Part shown: piece by piece, positions 19,240-28,662 of the stretch
Numbering within the stretch: position 1 is the first letter of the stretch
Layout of the letters: each line of letters begins with the position of its first letter
Assembly (NCBI RefSeq): GCF_009768885.1
Contig: NZ_WSQA01000006.1
Coordinates: 124,001-188,000, forward strand
Source of the DNA: Sphingobacterium humi
Lineage (GTDB): Bacteria > Bacteroidota > Bacteroidia > Sphingobacteriales > Sphingobacteriaceae
Length of the DNA: 64,000 nucleotides
Direction: 5' to 3'
Program-made: the position numbers and the translations under genes
The notes under the pieces: model-generated
Database searches by the model: none
What the model was told of the DNA's origin: nothing
What the model saw: the letters and a program-made list of their open reading frames with translations, nothing else

Positions 19240-19644
19240 ATTTTTTGTAGTAGTTAGTATTTAGTACTTAGTATTTAGACCGTGGGTTGAGTATATAGTA
19301 CTTAGTATATAGTATATAGTACTTAGTATTTAGACCTCGGTTGAAAATAAGAAAGGAAAGAATTTAGAGAATAGCACGGCTTACTAATTCTAGATCTAAG
19401 ACAAAGACTAATAATGACTAACACTACAGCATTTGGAACTAACTATTTAGAGAGATAAAATTCAAGTAAAAAATAAAAACAAAAATTTTGGAGTATTAAT
19501 AAGCAAACCGTTACGACGAAGGACAATTACTTAGCATGAAGTATATATTTAAAACTTCCACGTTCTAAATACTAAGTACTAAATACTAAATACTCGCCCA
19601 ACGATCTAACTACTAAATACTCCATACTAAATACTAAATCAACC
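19240..19644. repeat. Heptanucleotide-repeat intergenic element, ilvD-ilvB spacer
   Basis: The left arm reads in 7-mers TAGTAGT, TAGTATT, TAGTACT, TAGTATT, TAGACC, and a second block (GAGTATA, TAGTACT, TAGTATA, TAGTATA, TAGTACT, TAGTATT, TAGACC) ends at 19336. The right arm (19564-19640) reads TAAATAC, TAAGTAC, TAAATAC, TAAATAC, then TAACTAC, TAAATAC, TCCATAC, TAAATAC, ending 5 bases before the ilvB ATG. A perfect 26-bp inverted repeat joins 19254-19279 and 19564-19589. The AT-rich core between the arms (about 19340-19560) has no open frame of note. The stretch 19605-19630 is identical over 26 bases to 55472-55497. Confidence 0.8.
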
Positions 19645-21387
19645 ATGAGTACACTTGAAAAAACGGAAACATTGCAAGCGAAAACCATTGCGGCAAACAC
19701 GCAGATTAGTGGGTCGCAGGCGGTATTAGAAGCGTTGATCCACGAGGGAGTGGATACCGTATTCGGTTATCCAGGTGGCGCAATTATGCCAATCTACGAC
19801 GCATTGTATGATTACAATGAGAAGTTGACGCATATTTTGGTGCGTCACGAGCAAGGTGGAATTCATGCTGCACAAGGATACGCACGTACATCAGGACGTG
19901 TGGGTGTGGCTTTTGCAACAAGTGGTCCGGGAGCTACCAACCTGGTAACAGGATTGGCCGATGCCATGATCGACAGTAACCCTGTGGTCTGCATTACAGG
20001 ACAGGTTTTTGCCTCCCTGTTAGGAACGGATGCTTTTCAAGAAACTGATGTCGTCAATATTACCACACCGATTACCAAGTGGAACTACCAGGTAACCGAT
20101 GCCAATGAAATTCCAAGTGTCTTAGCGAAGGCCTTTTACATTGCGCAGACGGGACGTCCAGGTCCAGTATTAATAGATATTACCAAGAACGCACAGATCC
20201 AGCTTTTCGATTATGAAGGCTACGAGAAGTGTAACCATATTCGTTCTTACCGCCCTACTCCGATTATTCGTAAAGAGTATGTGGAGGAGGCTGCGAAACT
20301 GATCAATTCGGCCAAAAAACCGTTTGTATTATTCGGTCAGGGTATCATTTTAGGAAAAGCGGAGCAGGAGTTCAAACGCTTCATTGAAAAGGGAGGATTC
20401 CCTTCGGCAGCGACCGTAATGGGATTGAGCGCCTTAGAAACCGAGCACCCTTTACACGTAGGCATGTTGGGTATGCATGGTAACTATGCACCAAACGTGA
20501 TGACCAATGAGTGTGATGTACTAATTGCGGTGGGGATGCGTTTTGACGACCGTGTAACCGGCCGTTTAGATAAATATGCAAAACAAGCGAAAGTTGTTCA
20601 CTTAGACATTGACCCGGCAGAAATCGATAAGAACGTAAAAACAACCGTACCGGTTTGGGGCGATTGTAAAGAAACTTTGCCTATGCTGACGGCCTTACTC
20701 GATAAGGTGGACCATAGCGAATGGTTACAACAATTCCGCGAATTGGAGAAAGAGGAAGTGAAGGAAGTTATTTTTGATGAGCTAAACCCTACCTCCGATA
20801 TCATGACCATGGGTGAGGTGATTAAAGAACTGAACGAACTGACCGGCGGAAATGCGGTTATTGTGACCGACGTGGGTCAGCACCAGATGGTGACCTGTCG
20901 TTATGCCAACTTCAAACAATCCAAATCCAACGTAACGTCCGGCGGACTAGGTACCATGGGCTTCGGCCTACCGGCAGCCATCGGCGCGTGGTATGGTGCA
21001 CCAGATCGGGATGTGATTGCCATTATTGGTGATGGAGGGATCCAGATGACCATTCAGGAATTGGGAACCATTATGCAGTTTGGGGCGAAGGTGAAAATCT
21101 TAATTCTGAACAACGAATTCTTAGGCATGGTTCGCCAATGGCAACAATTATTCAACGACCGCCGCTATTCCTTTGTGAATATCACCAGTCCTGATTTTGT
21201 AGCCGTAGCCAAAGGCTATTACATTGATGGGGCGAAGGTTTGCGAGCGTAAGGATTTAAAAGGCGCCTTGAAAACCATGCTAGAGCATGACGGATCTTAT
21301 TTATTAGAAGTGATGGTAGGGAAAGAAAACAACGTTTTCCCAATGGTTGCACAAGGAACAAGCGTTTCTGAAATTAGATTGAAGTAA
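19645..21387 (+). CDS. ilvB: Acetolactate synthase large subunit
   Basis: 580 residues. This thiamine-diphosphate enzyme condenses pyruvate with pyruvate or 2-oxobutyrate. The catalytic Glu69 (VRHEQGGIHAAQGYA), the FAD-binding middle domain and the ThDP motif GDGGIQMTIQELG...NNEFLGMV are present. Its N-terminal 20 residues are a variable tail. The small subunit gene follows after 2 bases. The start is directly preceded by the heptad-repeat arm rather than by a Shine-Dalgarno sequence. Confidence 0.98.
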   Translation: MSTLEKTETLQAKTIAANTQISGSQAVLEALIHEGVDTVFGYPGGAIMPIYDALYDYNEKLTHILVRHEQGGIHAAQGYARTSGRVGVAFATSGPGATNLVTGLADAMIDSNPVVCITGQVFASLLGTDAFQETDVVNITTPITKWNYQVTDANEIPSVLAKAFYIAQTGRPGPVLIDITKNAQIQLFDYEGYEKCNHIRSYRPTPIIRKEYVEEAAKLINSAKKPFVLFGQGIILGKAEQEFKRFIEKGGFPSAATVMGLSALETEHPLHVGMLGMHGNYAPNVMTNECDVLIAVGMRFDDRVTGRLDKYAKQAKVVHLDIDPAEIDKNVKTTVPVWGDCKETLPMLTALLDKVDHSEWLQQFRELEKEEVKEVIFDELNPTSDIMTMGEVIKELNELTGGNAVIVTDVGQHQMVTCRYANFKQSKSNVTSGGLGTMGFGLPAAIGAWYGAPDRDVIAIIGDGGIQMTIQELGTIMQFGAKVKILILNNEFLGMVRQWQQLFNDRRYSFVNITSPDFVAVAKGYYIDGAKVCERKDLKGALKTMLEHDGSYLLEVMVGKENNVFPMVAQGTSVSEIRLK

Positions 21388-21389
21388 AA

Positions 21390-21980
21390 ATGGAAAAACA
21401 GGAATTTACCATAACCGTATATACGGAGAATTCGATCGGGATGATCGGCCGCATCACCGGTATCTTTTCCCGTCGTAAAATAAATATTGAAAGCCTCAAC
21501 ACCTCCCCTTCGGAGGTGGAAGGCATTCACCGCTTCACCATCCTGATCTCAGAATCGGAAGAGGTGGTGCGTAAATTATGCCGTCAGATCGAGAAACAAG
21601 TGGAGGTATTAAAAGCCTACTTCAACACCAATGAGGAGTTGATTTGGCAAGAACAAGCCCTTTACAAAGTTCCGGCGGATGTGATTGCCGAGAAAGCCTA
21701 TGTCGAGCGCCTATTGCGTCAATATGGTGCCAATGTAGTGGTTATCCGTAACGATTATATCGTCTTTGAAACGGCAGGCCACCGGGAGGAAATCGACCGC
21801 TTAACGGAAGAGTTAGGAAAATATAACCTGATTGAGTTTGTTCGCGGTGCCCGTATTGCGATTATCAAAGATAGCGCAGGCTTCCACGCCAAGATAAAAC
21901 AGTTTGAACGTGAAGAACCTGGTCAGGAAATCGTAGAGAACGAGTTCTTGGATCAGCGTGACGATGTATTTACGATGTAA
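21390..21980 (+). CDS. ilvN: Acetolactate synthase small (regulatory) subunit
   Basis: 196 residues. An N-terminal ACT domain (about 5-75: FTITVYTENSIGMIGRITGI, NIESLNTSPSE) is followed by the C-terminal small-subunit domain. It confers valine feedback on IlvB in known systems. The length fits the IlvH/IlvN family, slightly longer than the E. coli form. The two-base gap to ilvB indicates coupled translation. Confidence 0.96.
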   Translation: MEKQEFTITVYTENSIGMIGRITGIFSRRKINIESLNTSPSEVEGIHRFTILISESEEVVRKLCRQIEKQVEVLKAYFNTNEELIWQEQALYKVPADVIAEKAYVERLLRQYGANVVVIRNDYIVFETAGHREEIDRLTEELGKYNLIEFVRGARIAIIKDSAGFHAKIKQFEREEPGQEIVENEFLDQRDDVFTM

Positions 21981-22004
21981 TAACAAAAATAAGGAAAGGA
22001 AGAA

Positions 22005-22478
22005 ATGGAATCAGTTTTCAAATTTATCAAAGAAAGCCGTCAAGCTTTTATCCAACTTGTGGATAGCCTGAGCTTAGCGCAACTTAACAGCATTCCCGAA
22101 GGGTTCAATAATAATATTATCTGGAACTTCGGCCATATTGTGGTAAGTAGCCAAACCCTGTGCTATACCCGTACCGGCATTAAGGAAGGGGTTAGCTGGG
22201 TGAAATATGTGGATGCCTATGCCAAAGGTACGAAGCCCACCTATTTTGTAGAGCAGGCCGAAGTTGATGAATTGAAAGCCATTGCCCTTTCCAGTATTGA
22301 CGCGATAGAAAACGACTATAAAGCTGGGGTGTTTGACATCATTACGGCTTATGACACGGCAACTTACGGTGCTACGATGAATAGCATCGAAGATGTATTG
22401 ACGACTTCTATCGGCCATGACAACCTGCATTTCGGATATGCAGTAGCCCAAAAACGCATAATCAACAATAATCTATAA
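22005..22478 (+). CDS. DinB-family metal-binding protein
   Basis: 157-residue four-helix-bundle protein. The three likely metal ligands of the DinB/YfiT fold are visible: a His in the first helix pair ([13 protein letters not shown]) and two in the last helix ([12 protein letters not shown]). Family members include thiol-dependent transferases, but most are uncharacterised. It lies 24 bases after ilvN and 38 before ilvC, in the same direction, so it is probably co-transcribed with the valine genes. A purine-rich AAGGAAAGGAAG precedes the start, unusual for this phylum. No link to branched-chain synthesis is known to me. Confidence 0.85.
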   Translation: MESVFKFIKESRQAFIQLVDSLSLAQLNSIPEGFNNNIIWNFGHIVVSSQTLCYTRTGIKEGVSWVKYVDAYAKGTKPTYFVEQAEVDELKAIALSSIDAIENDYKAGVFDIITAYDTATYGATMNSIEDVLTTSIGHDNLHFGYAVAQKRIINNNL

Positions 22479-22516
22479 CCAAATCTGAAAAGAAAAATAT
22501 TTTAAACAGTATTACA

Positions 22517-23998
22517 ATGGCAAATTATTTCAACACATTACCTCTTAGAGAGCAATTAAACCAATTAGGTGTAGCGGAATTTATGGATTCATCGGCCTTC
22601 GCCGATGGCGTAAATGCTTTAAAAGGTAAAAAAATCGTAATCGTAGGATGCGGTGCTCAAGGCTTAAACCAAGGCTTGAACTTAAGAGACAGCGGTTTGG
22701 ATGTATCTTACGCCTTACGTAAAGAAGCTATTGAACAAAAAAGAGATTCTTGGAAAAATGCTACAGATAACAACTTCAAAGTTGGAACCTACGAAGAGCT
22801 TATTCCTACGGCGGATTTAGTAATCAACCTAACGCCAGACAAGCAACACACTTCTGTAATAAACGCCGTAATGCCTTTGATGAAAGAAGGTGCTACCCTA
22901 TCCTACTCTCACGGTTTTAACATTGTGGAAGAAGGCATGCAGATCCGTAAAGATATTACGGTGATTATGGTTGCTCCAAAATGTCCGGGTTCAGAGGTTC
23001 GTGCTGAATACCTTAGAGGCTTTGGTGTACCGACCTTAATTGCGGTTCACCCAGAAAACGACCCACAAGGAAAAGGCTGGGCCGAAGCAAAAGCATACTG
23101 TGTAGGCACCGGTGGTCACCGTGCAGGTGTGCTTAAGTCTTCTTTCGTAGCGGAAGTAAAATCGGATTTAATGGGCGAGCAAACCATCCTTTGTGGTTTA
23201 TTGCAAACCGGTTCTATCCTATCTTTCGACAAGATGATTGAAAAAGGAATTGAGCCAGGCTATGCGGCGAAATTAGTGCAATACGGTGTTGAGGTAATTA
23301 CAGAAGCCTTAAAACACGGTGGTGTAAGCGGTATGTTCGATCGTTTAAGCAACCCTGCAAAAGTAAAAGCCTTCCAATTGTCGGAGGAATTAAAAGATAT
23401 CATGCGTCCCTTATTCCAAAAACACCAAGACGATATTATGTCGGGTGAATTCAGCAAAACGATGATGGAAGACTGGGCAAACGGCGATGCGAACCTTTTG
23501 AAATGGCGCGCAGAGACGGGCGAAACGGCTTTTGAGAAAACGCCAGCAGGTGATGTTAAAATTGACGATCAGGAATATTTTGACAACTACTTATTGATGT
23601 CAGCTTTTGTGCGTGCCGGTGTAGAGTTAGCTTTCGAAACGATGGTTGAAGCTGGTATTAAACCGGAGTCGGCATATTACGAATCCTTACACGAAACACC
23701 ACTTATCGCGAACACCATTGCGCGTAAGAAATTATTCGAGATGAACCGTGTTATTTCTGATACGGCAGAATATGGTTGTTACTTATTCGACCAAGCATGT
23801 AAGCCATTATTGAAAGATTTTATGGCCAAAGTGGATACCGACGTTGTAGGTAAAAACTTCAATGAAGGAAAAAGTGGCGCTGTAGATAACATTACTTTAG
23901 TTCAGGTAAATGATATCTTACGCAATCACCAAGTAGAAATCGTGGGTAAAGAATTACGAAAAGCGATGACTGCGATGAAAGCTATTAAAACTATTTAA
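22517..23998 (+). CDS. ilvC: Ketol-acid reductoisomerase, class II (long form)
   Basis: 493 residues, the long, plant- and E. coli-like class. It isomerises and reduces acetolactate and acetohydroxybutyrate with NADPH. The Rossmann motif [17 protein letters not shown] is near residue 42. The doubled C-terminal knotted domain ([11 protein letters not shown], then [20 protein letters not shown]) explains the length. It sits between the DinB gene and leuC. Confidence 0.98.
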   Translation: MANYFNTLPLREQLNQLGVAEFMDSSAFADGVNALKGKKIVIVGCGAQGLNQGLNLRDSGLDVSYALRKEAIEQKRDSWKNATDNNFKVGTYEELIPTADLVINLTPDKQHTSVINAVMPLMKEGATLSYSHGFNIVEEGMQIRKDITVIMVAPKCPGSEVRAEYLRGFGVPTLIAVHPENDPQGKGWAEAKAYCVGTGGHRAGVLKSSFVAEVKSDLMGEQTILCGLLQTGSILSFDKMIEKGIEPGYAAKLVQYGVEVITEALKHGGVSGMFDRLSNPAKVKAFQLSEELKDIMRPLFQKHQDDIMSGEFSKTMMEDWANGDANLLKWRAETGETAFEKTPAGDVKIDDQEYFDNYLLMSAFVRAGVELAFETMVEAGIKPESAYYESLHETPLIANTIARKKLFEMNRVISDTAEYGCYLFDQACKPLLKDFMAKVDTDVVGKNFNEGKSGAVDNITLVQVNDILRNHQVEIVGKELRKAMTAMKAIKTI

Positions 23999-24022
23999 TT
24001 TTTCGTAAATTAGATAGCCAAT

Positions 24023-24060
24023 AATGGGGTAAAATTACCATATTTTAATTTTACCCCATT
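24023..24060 (+). other. Perfect 15-bp hairpin between ilvC and leuC
   Basis: AATGGGGTAAAATTA pairs with TAATTTTACCCCATT around an 8-nt loop. No T-tract follows, so it may set mRNA stability or processing rather than end transcription. It splits the ilv half from the leu half of the run. Confidence 0.7.
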
Positions 24061-24095
24061 CATAATTATAAAACCAAACAGTATTTTTAGGAACA

Positions 24096-25493
24096 ATGGG
24101 AAAAACATTAGTAGAAAAAATTTGGGATGCGCATGTCGTCAAGAGTCAAGAGGGGTTCCCGGATATCTTATATATCGATACCCACCTTATCCATGAAGTG
24201 ACCTCACCACAGGCCTTCGATGGATTACGCAAAAGAGGACTACCGGTATTCCGTCCACAACAAACGATAGCCACCGCTGACCACAACGTGCCAACCTTGG
24301 ATCAGCACCTTCCTATTAAAGAAGAGCTATCGCGCTACCAAGTGGATATGCTAACAAAAAACTGCAAAGAATTTGGTGTTGAACTTTACGGCTTAGGCCA
24401 CCCTTACCAGGGTATTGTCCATGTAATTGGGCCAGAGTTAGGCATTACCCAACCTGGAAAAACCATGGTATGTGGCGATAGCCATACCTCTACGCACGGT
24501 GCTTTTGGCGCCATTGCCTTCGGTATAGGTACTTCGCAGGTAGAGCAGGTTTTTGCGACCCAATGTTTACTACAACAAAAGCCGAAGACCATGAAGATTG
24601 AGGTGAACGGAGAGTTGGGTAAAGGTGTCGGTGCAAAAGATATTATCCTGTACATTATTTCCAAAATATCAGCAGCCGGTGGTACGGGCTATTTTGTGGA
24701 ATATGCAGGGTCGGCCATTCGCTCCTTGAGTATGGAAGGCCGTATGACCATTTGTAACATGAGTATCGAGATGGGTGCTCGTGGTGGATTAATTGCTCCG
24801 GATCAGACTACCTTCGATTATGTGAAGGGCCGTGAGTTTGCTCCAGCAGGAGAAGAATGGGATAAAGCCTTGGCCTATTGGCAAACCCTTTATTCCGATG
24901 AAGATGCGCAATTCGACTCGGTATTAACCTTCGATGCCGCAGATATTCAACCGATGATTACCTACGGTACTAATCCAGGTATGGGCATCGGAATTACCCA
25001 AGAAATTCCTACCACTTCATCGCAACCGGAGAATGAGCAGCCTTCTTTCCAAAAAGCGCTTGACTATATGGGTTTCCACGATGGCGAAGCTGTATTGGGC
25101 AAACCTGTAGACTATGTGTTTATTGGTAGCTGCACCAACTCGCGCATTGAAGACCTACGTCAGGTTGCAGCCTTTGTGCAAGGGAAGAAAAAAGCAGATA
25201 ATGTAGAGGTTTGGATTGTACCGGGATCGAAGCAAGTTGAAGCCCAAGCAAAGCTAGAAGGTATCGACAAGGTATTTGAAGCCGCTGGTTTTATGTTGCG
25301 TGAGCCTGGTTGTTCGGCATGTTTGGGGATGAACGAGGATAAAATTCCAGCAGGAAAATATTGTGTATCCACCTCGAACCGCAACTTTGAAGGCCGTCAA
25401 GGGCCTAATGCGCGCACCATGCTGGTAAGTCCGCTTACCGCGGCCGCGGCAGCCGTGACCGGAAGAATTGTTGATGTAAGAGAATTGGTGTAA
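24096..25493 (+). CDS. leuC: 3-isopropylmalate dehydratase large subunit
   Basis: 465-residue aconitase-family subunit that converts 2- to 3-isopropylmalate. The iron-sulfur cysteines are in GSCTNSR and CSACLGMN, and [20 protein letters not shown] is diagnostic. Length is typical. leuD follows after 10 bases and together they form the active heterodimer. Confidence 0.98.
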   Translation: MGKTLVEKIWDAHVVKSQEGFPDILYIDTHLIHEVTSPQAFDGLRKRGLPVFRPQQTIATADHNVPTLDQHLPIKEELSRYQVDMLTKNCKEFGVELYGLGHPYQGIVHVIGPELGITQPGKTMVCGDSHTSTHGAFGAIAFGIGTSQVEQVFATQCLLQQKPKTMKIEVNGELGKGVGAKDIILYIISKISAAGGTGYFVEYAGSAIRSLSMEGRMTICNMSIEMGARGGLIAPDQTTFDYVKGREFAPAGEEWDKALAYWQTLYSDEDAQFDSVLTFDAADIQPMITYGTNPGMGIGITQEIPTTSSQPENEQPSFQKALDYMGFHDGEAVLGKPVDYVFIGSCTNSRIEDLRQVAAFVQGKKKADNVEVWIVPGSKQVEAQAKLEGIDKVFEAAGFMLREPGCSACLGMNEDKIPAGKYCVSTSNRNFEGRQGPNARTMLVSPLTAAAAAVTGRIVDVRELV

Positions 25494-25503
25494 TAAGATA
25501 AGG

Positions 25504-26088
25504 ATGAAAAAATTTGAAAAATTAGCCTCTCGCGTAGTTCCACTACCGATAGAAAATATAGATACTGACCAAATTATTCCGGCACGCTTTCTAAAAGCAA
25601 CAACCCGGGAAGGTTTTGGTAATAATTTATTCCGTGACTGGCGGTTCGATAGCAATGAGCAGCCCAAGGCTGACTTTGTGATGAACAACCCGACTTACCA
25701 AGGTAAGATTTTGGTGGCCGGTAAAAACTTCGGCTGTGGCTCTTCCAGAGAGCATGCGGCATGGGCGATTCAAGACTATGGCTTTGATGTGGTGGTGAGT
25801 TCGTTCTTTGCGGATATCTTCAAAGGAAATGCCTTAAACAATGGCGTATTACCGATTACGGTTCCTGAGGAGTTCTTAGAAAAGATTTTTGCGCAGGTAT
25901 TTGCCAATCCGGCAACAGCATTGGCGATTGATCTGGAAGCACAGACCATTCGTATCGAGGAAACCGGTGATGAATTCATCTTTGAAATCAATCCGTATAA
26001 GAAGTCATGCTTAATCAATGGATATGATGACATTGATTATATTTTAAGTCAACGCGAAGCGATCGAAAATTTCGAGGAAAACAGATAA
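25504..26088 (+). CDS. leuD: 3-isopropylmalate dehydratase small subunit
   Basis: 194 residues, the swivel domain that completes the LeuC active site. [15 protein letters not shown] is the family hallmark, and [12 protein letters not shown] near residue 19 is also conserved. Its TAA shares a base with the ATG of the next gene, an ABC ATPase (TAATG), so a non-biosynthetic protein is translationally coupled to it. Confidence 0.98.
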   Translation: MKKFEKLASRVVPLPIENIDTDQIIPARFLKATTREGFGNNLFRDWRFDSNEQPKADFVMNNPTYQGKILVAGKNFGCGSSREHAAWAIQDYGFDVVVSSFFADIFKGNALNNGVLPITVPEEFLEKIFAQVFANPATALAIDLEAQTIRIEETGDEFIFEINPYKKSCLINGYDDIDYILSQREAIENFEENR

Positions 26089-27551
26089 TGCCAGTTCGAG
26101 TCCAAGTTAAAGATCTTCATGTTAGCTATCCGGATCAGGTTGTTTTAGAGCAGCTGAACTGGGAGATGGCCGCGGGTGATCAGGTTGTTATTGCCGGCCG
26201 TTCGGGCTCGGGCAAAACAAGCTTGGCCAAGGCAATTGCTGGTATCCTACAAGGTACTGGACAGATTGATATTACTTTCGACCCGTCCAGCTCCTTTGTT
26301 CGGAAAGCGATTTACATTTCCAATTGGTACCAATTCACCAACTTAGAAGGCGATCGTAATTTTTATTACCAGCAACGCTACAACCGGCATCAGGGTCATG
26401 ATACCTGGACGGTAAAAGCGGAGCTATTGCATTTTGCCCAGAAGGAAGGATTGGATTTTGCCGACATCGAGCAGCGTATTCAGGATTTCGGTTTCGAGAA
26501 TGTGCAAGAATCGCAATTGATTGAGCTGTCCAGCGGGGAGCATAAAAAATTGCAGTTGATTAAAGGCTTGTGGCAAAAACCACAGTTGCTATTGATTGAT
26601 GAACCCTATACCGGGTTAGATAAAAATTCACGCCAGGTGTTAAACCAATGGCTGGATGAATTGGCCGCGGAAGGAATCAGTATGATGTTGATCAGTAATG
26701 ATCAGCAACTTCCGAAATGCATCAACCGCTATATCCAATTGCATGATGGCCAGATTGAAGAAGTGAGTTCCATGGAAGCCATTCGTCAGGATGCAAAACG
26801 GGTGAAGAAAGAATTACCGGCTTTCTTAAAAGAAAAGCCAGAAACATCCTATAGCCACGTTGCGGAATTGAAGCATATTTACATCCGCTATGGCGAGAAG
26901 GAAGTATTGAAGGATGTTTCCTGGTCGGTTAAAGTGGGTGAAAAATGGTTGTTACAAGGGCCCAATGGCTCTGGAAAATCGACCTTATTAAGCTTAATCA
27001 ATGGCGACCATCCGCAATCCTACGGCTTGGATATTCATTTATTCGGACAGGCCCGTGGTTCGGGGGAGAGCATTTGGGATATCAAGGAAAAAATCGGCAT
27101 GATTTCGCCGGAGATGCATTGGTATTTTGATCAGCAAGCCACCGTATGGCATACCTTGGCATCTGGCTTTTACGATAGCATCGGTTGGTTTATCGATGTA
27201 AAGTTTCAGGAAAAGAAACAAATGGAGGAATTGATGGCCTTTTTCGATTTAACCGAACATAAGGATCAATTGCTACATACCTTGCCATTAGGCAAACAGC
27301 GCCTGGCCATGTTGGCCCGGAGCATTATTAAGAATCCGCCTCTGTTGGTGTTGGATGAACCCTGCCAGGGATTGGATACCGTGCAAGCCAGCTACTTCAA
27401 CGATGTGGTAGATGAGCTGTGCCAGTATGGCAAAACCCTGATTTATGTGGGGCATTACGAAAGTCAGCTTCCGAGCTGTCTGGAGCATAAAATTGTATTA
27501 GAGCGTGGCGAGGTACTAGCCATTGAACATAAAGTAGAAAACGTTTTATAG
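26088..27551 (+). CDS. ModF-like protein with two ABC ATPase domains
   Basis: 487 residues and no membrane segment. The first ABC domain has Walker A GRSGSGKT (37-44), signature LSSGEHKK and Walker B LLLIDEPYTGLD. The second has Walker A GPNGSGKST (about 290), a degenerate signature LPLGKQRLAM in place of LSGGQ, and Walker B LLVLDEPCQGLD. The order and length match ModF/PhrA ATPases, whose cellular role is poorly defined; no permease or binding protein is present. It is coupled to leuD by overlap and lies 3 bases before leuB, so it is embedded in the leucine genes. A regulatory or translation-associated role is as likely as transport. Confidence 0.85.
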   Translation: MPVRVQVKDLHVSYPDQVVLEQLNWEMAAGDQVVIAGRSGSGKTSLAKAIAGILQGTGQIDITFDPSSSFVRKAIYISNWYQFTNLEGDRNFYYQQRYNRHQGHDTWTVKAELLHFAQKEGLDFADIEQRIQDFGFENVQESQLIELSSGEHKKLQLIKGLWQKPQLLLIDEPYTGLDKNSRQVLNQWLDELAAEGISMMLISNDQQLPKCINRYIQLHDGQIEEVSSMEAIRQDAKRVKKELPAFLKEKPETSYSHVAELKHIYIRYGEKEVLKDVSWSVKVGEKWLLQGPNGSGKSTLLSLINGDHPQSYGLDIHLFGQARGSGESIWDIKEKIGMISPEMHWYFDQQATVWHTLASGFYDSIGWFIDVKFQEKKQMEELMAFFDLTEHKDQLLHTLPLGKQRLAMLARSIIKNPPLLVLDEPCQGLDTVQASYFNDVVDELCQYGKTLIYVGHYESQLPSCLEHKIVLERGEVLAIEHKVENVL

Positions 27552-27554
27552 TAT

Positions 27555-28628
27555 ATGAGAAAGAACATTCTTATCATTCCGGGAGATGGAATTGGACAGG
27601 AAGTAACGACCTGGGGGAAGCAGGTTTTGGAGGCTATTGCCGCTAAATACGGTCATGAGTTTGCCTTTGACGAGGCCATTATGGGCCACACTGCCATTGA
27701 AGCTACCGGAAATCCTTTGCCAGATGAAACCTTAGCGAAAGCAAAAGCTTCAGATGCGATTTTATTTGGTGCCATTGGACATGCTAAATATGATAATGAC
27801 CCTTCCGCGAAAGTTCGCCCGGAGCAAGGTCTGTTAAAAATACGCAAAGAGCTTGGCCTATATGCCAACTTGCGCCCGATATTATTATTTGATGAACTCT
27901 TGGATGCCTCTAGCCTAAAACCAGAGGTTTTACGTGGAACAGACATCCTTTTCTTCCGTGAGCTGACCGGTGATGTGTATTTCGGCGAGAAGAACCGCAA
28001 CGCGGATAATACCTTCGCTTCCGATTTGATGAACTACCACCGTTATGAAGTGGAGCGCATTGCCCGCAAAGCCTTTGAAGCCGCCAGAACCCGTAGCAAA
28101 AAACTATGCTCGGTAGATAAAGCTAATGTATTGGAAACGTCCAGACTATGGCGTGAGGTGGTGCAAGAACTGGCTTTACAATACCCGGATGTAGAAACGG
28201 AGCATATGTTCATTGACAATGCAGCCATGCAGTTGGTGAAGAATCCGAAGAAATTTGATGTGGTATTAACGGCGAACCTCTTCGGGGATATCTTAACCGA
28301 TGAGGCTTCTCAAATTGCCGGATCGATGGGCATGTTGGCCTCGGCATCGATGGGCGATGGTACAGGTTTCTTTGAGCCTATCCACGGATCAGCACATGAT
28401 ATCGCTGGCCAGAACAAGGCGAATCCATTAGCCTCTATCCTATCGGCAGCTTTAATGCTGGATATTGCTTTCGGTCTTCAAGAGGAGGCCAAAGCGGTGA
28501 CCAACGCCGTTGCTGACACCCTAAAAGCAGGCTGGAGAACAGGCGACATCGCCAATGCAGAAACTCCTGCCGACAAGATTTTAGGAACCAATGAAATGGG
28601 CGCTAAAGTATTAGCATTTATCAAGTAG
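27555..28628 (+). CDS. leuB: 3-isopropylmalate dehydrogenase
   Basis: 357 residues. NAD-dependent oxidative decarboxylation of 3-isopropylmalate in leucine synthesis. [10 protein letters not shown] near the N-terminus, the ELTGDVYFG loop that marks LeuB rather than isocitrate dehydrogenase, and [19 protein letters not shown] are seen. It starts 3 bases after the ModF-like gene. Confidence 0.97.
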   Translation: MRKNILIIPGDGIGQEVTTWGKQVLEAIAAKYGHEFAFDEAIMGHTAIEATGNPLPDETLAKAKASDAILFGAIGHAKYDNDPSAKVRPEQGLLKIRKELGLYANLRPILLFDELLDASSLKPEVLRGTDILFFRELTGDVYFGEKNRNADNTFASDLMNYHRYEVERIARKAFEAARTRSKKLCSVDKANVLETSRLWREVVQELALQYPDVETEHMFIDNAAMQLVKNPKKFDVVLTANLFGDILTDEASQIAGSMGMLASASMGDGTGFFEPIHGSAHDIAGQNKANPLASILSAALMLDIAFGLQEEAKAVTNAVADTLKAGWRTGDIANAETPADKILGTNEMGAKVLAFIK

Positions 28629-28662
28629 AATTAACCAAGGCATAAACATAAATACAAACGAT

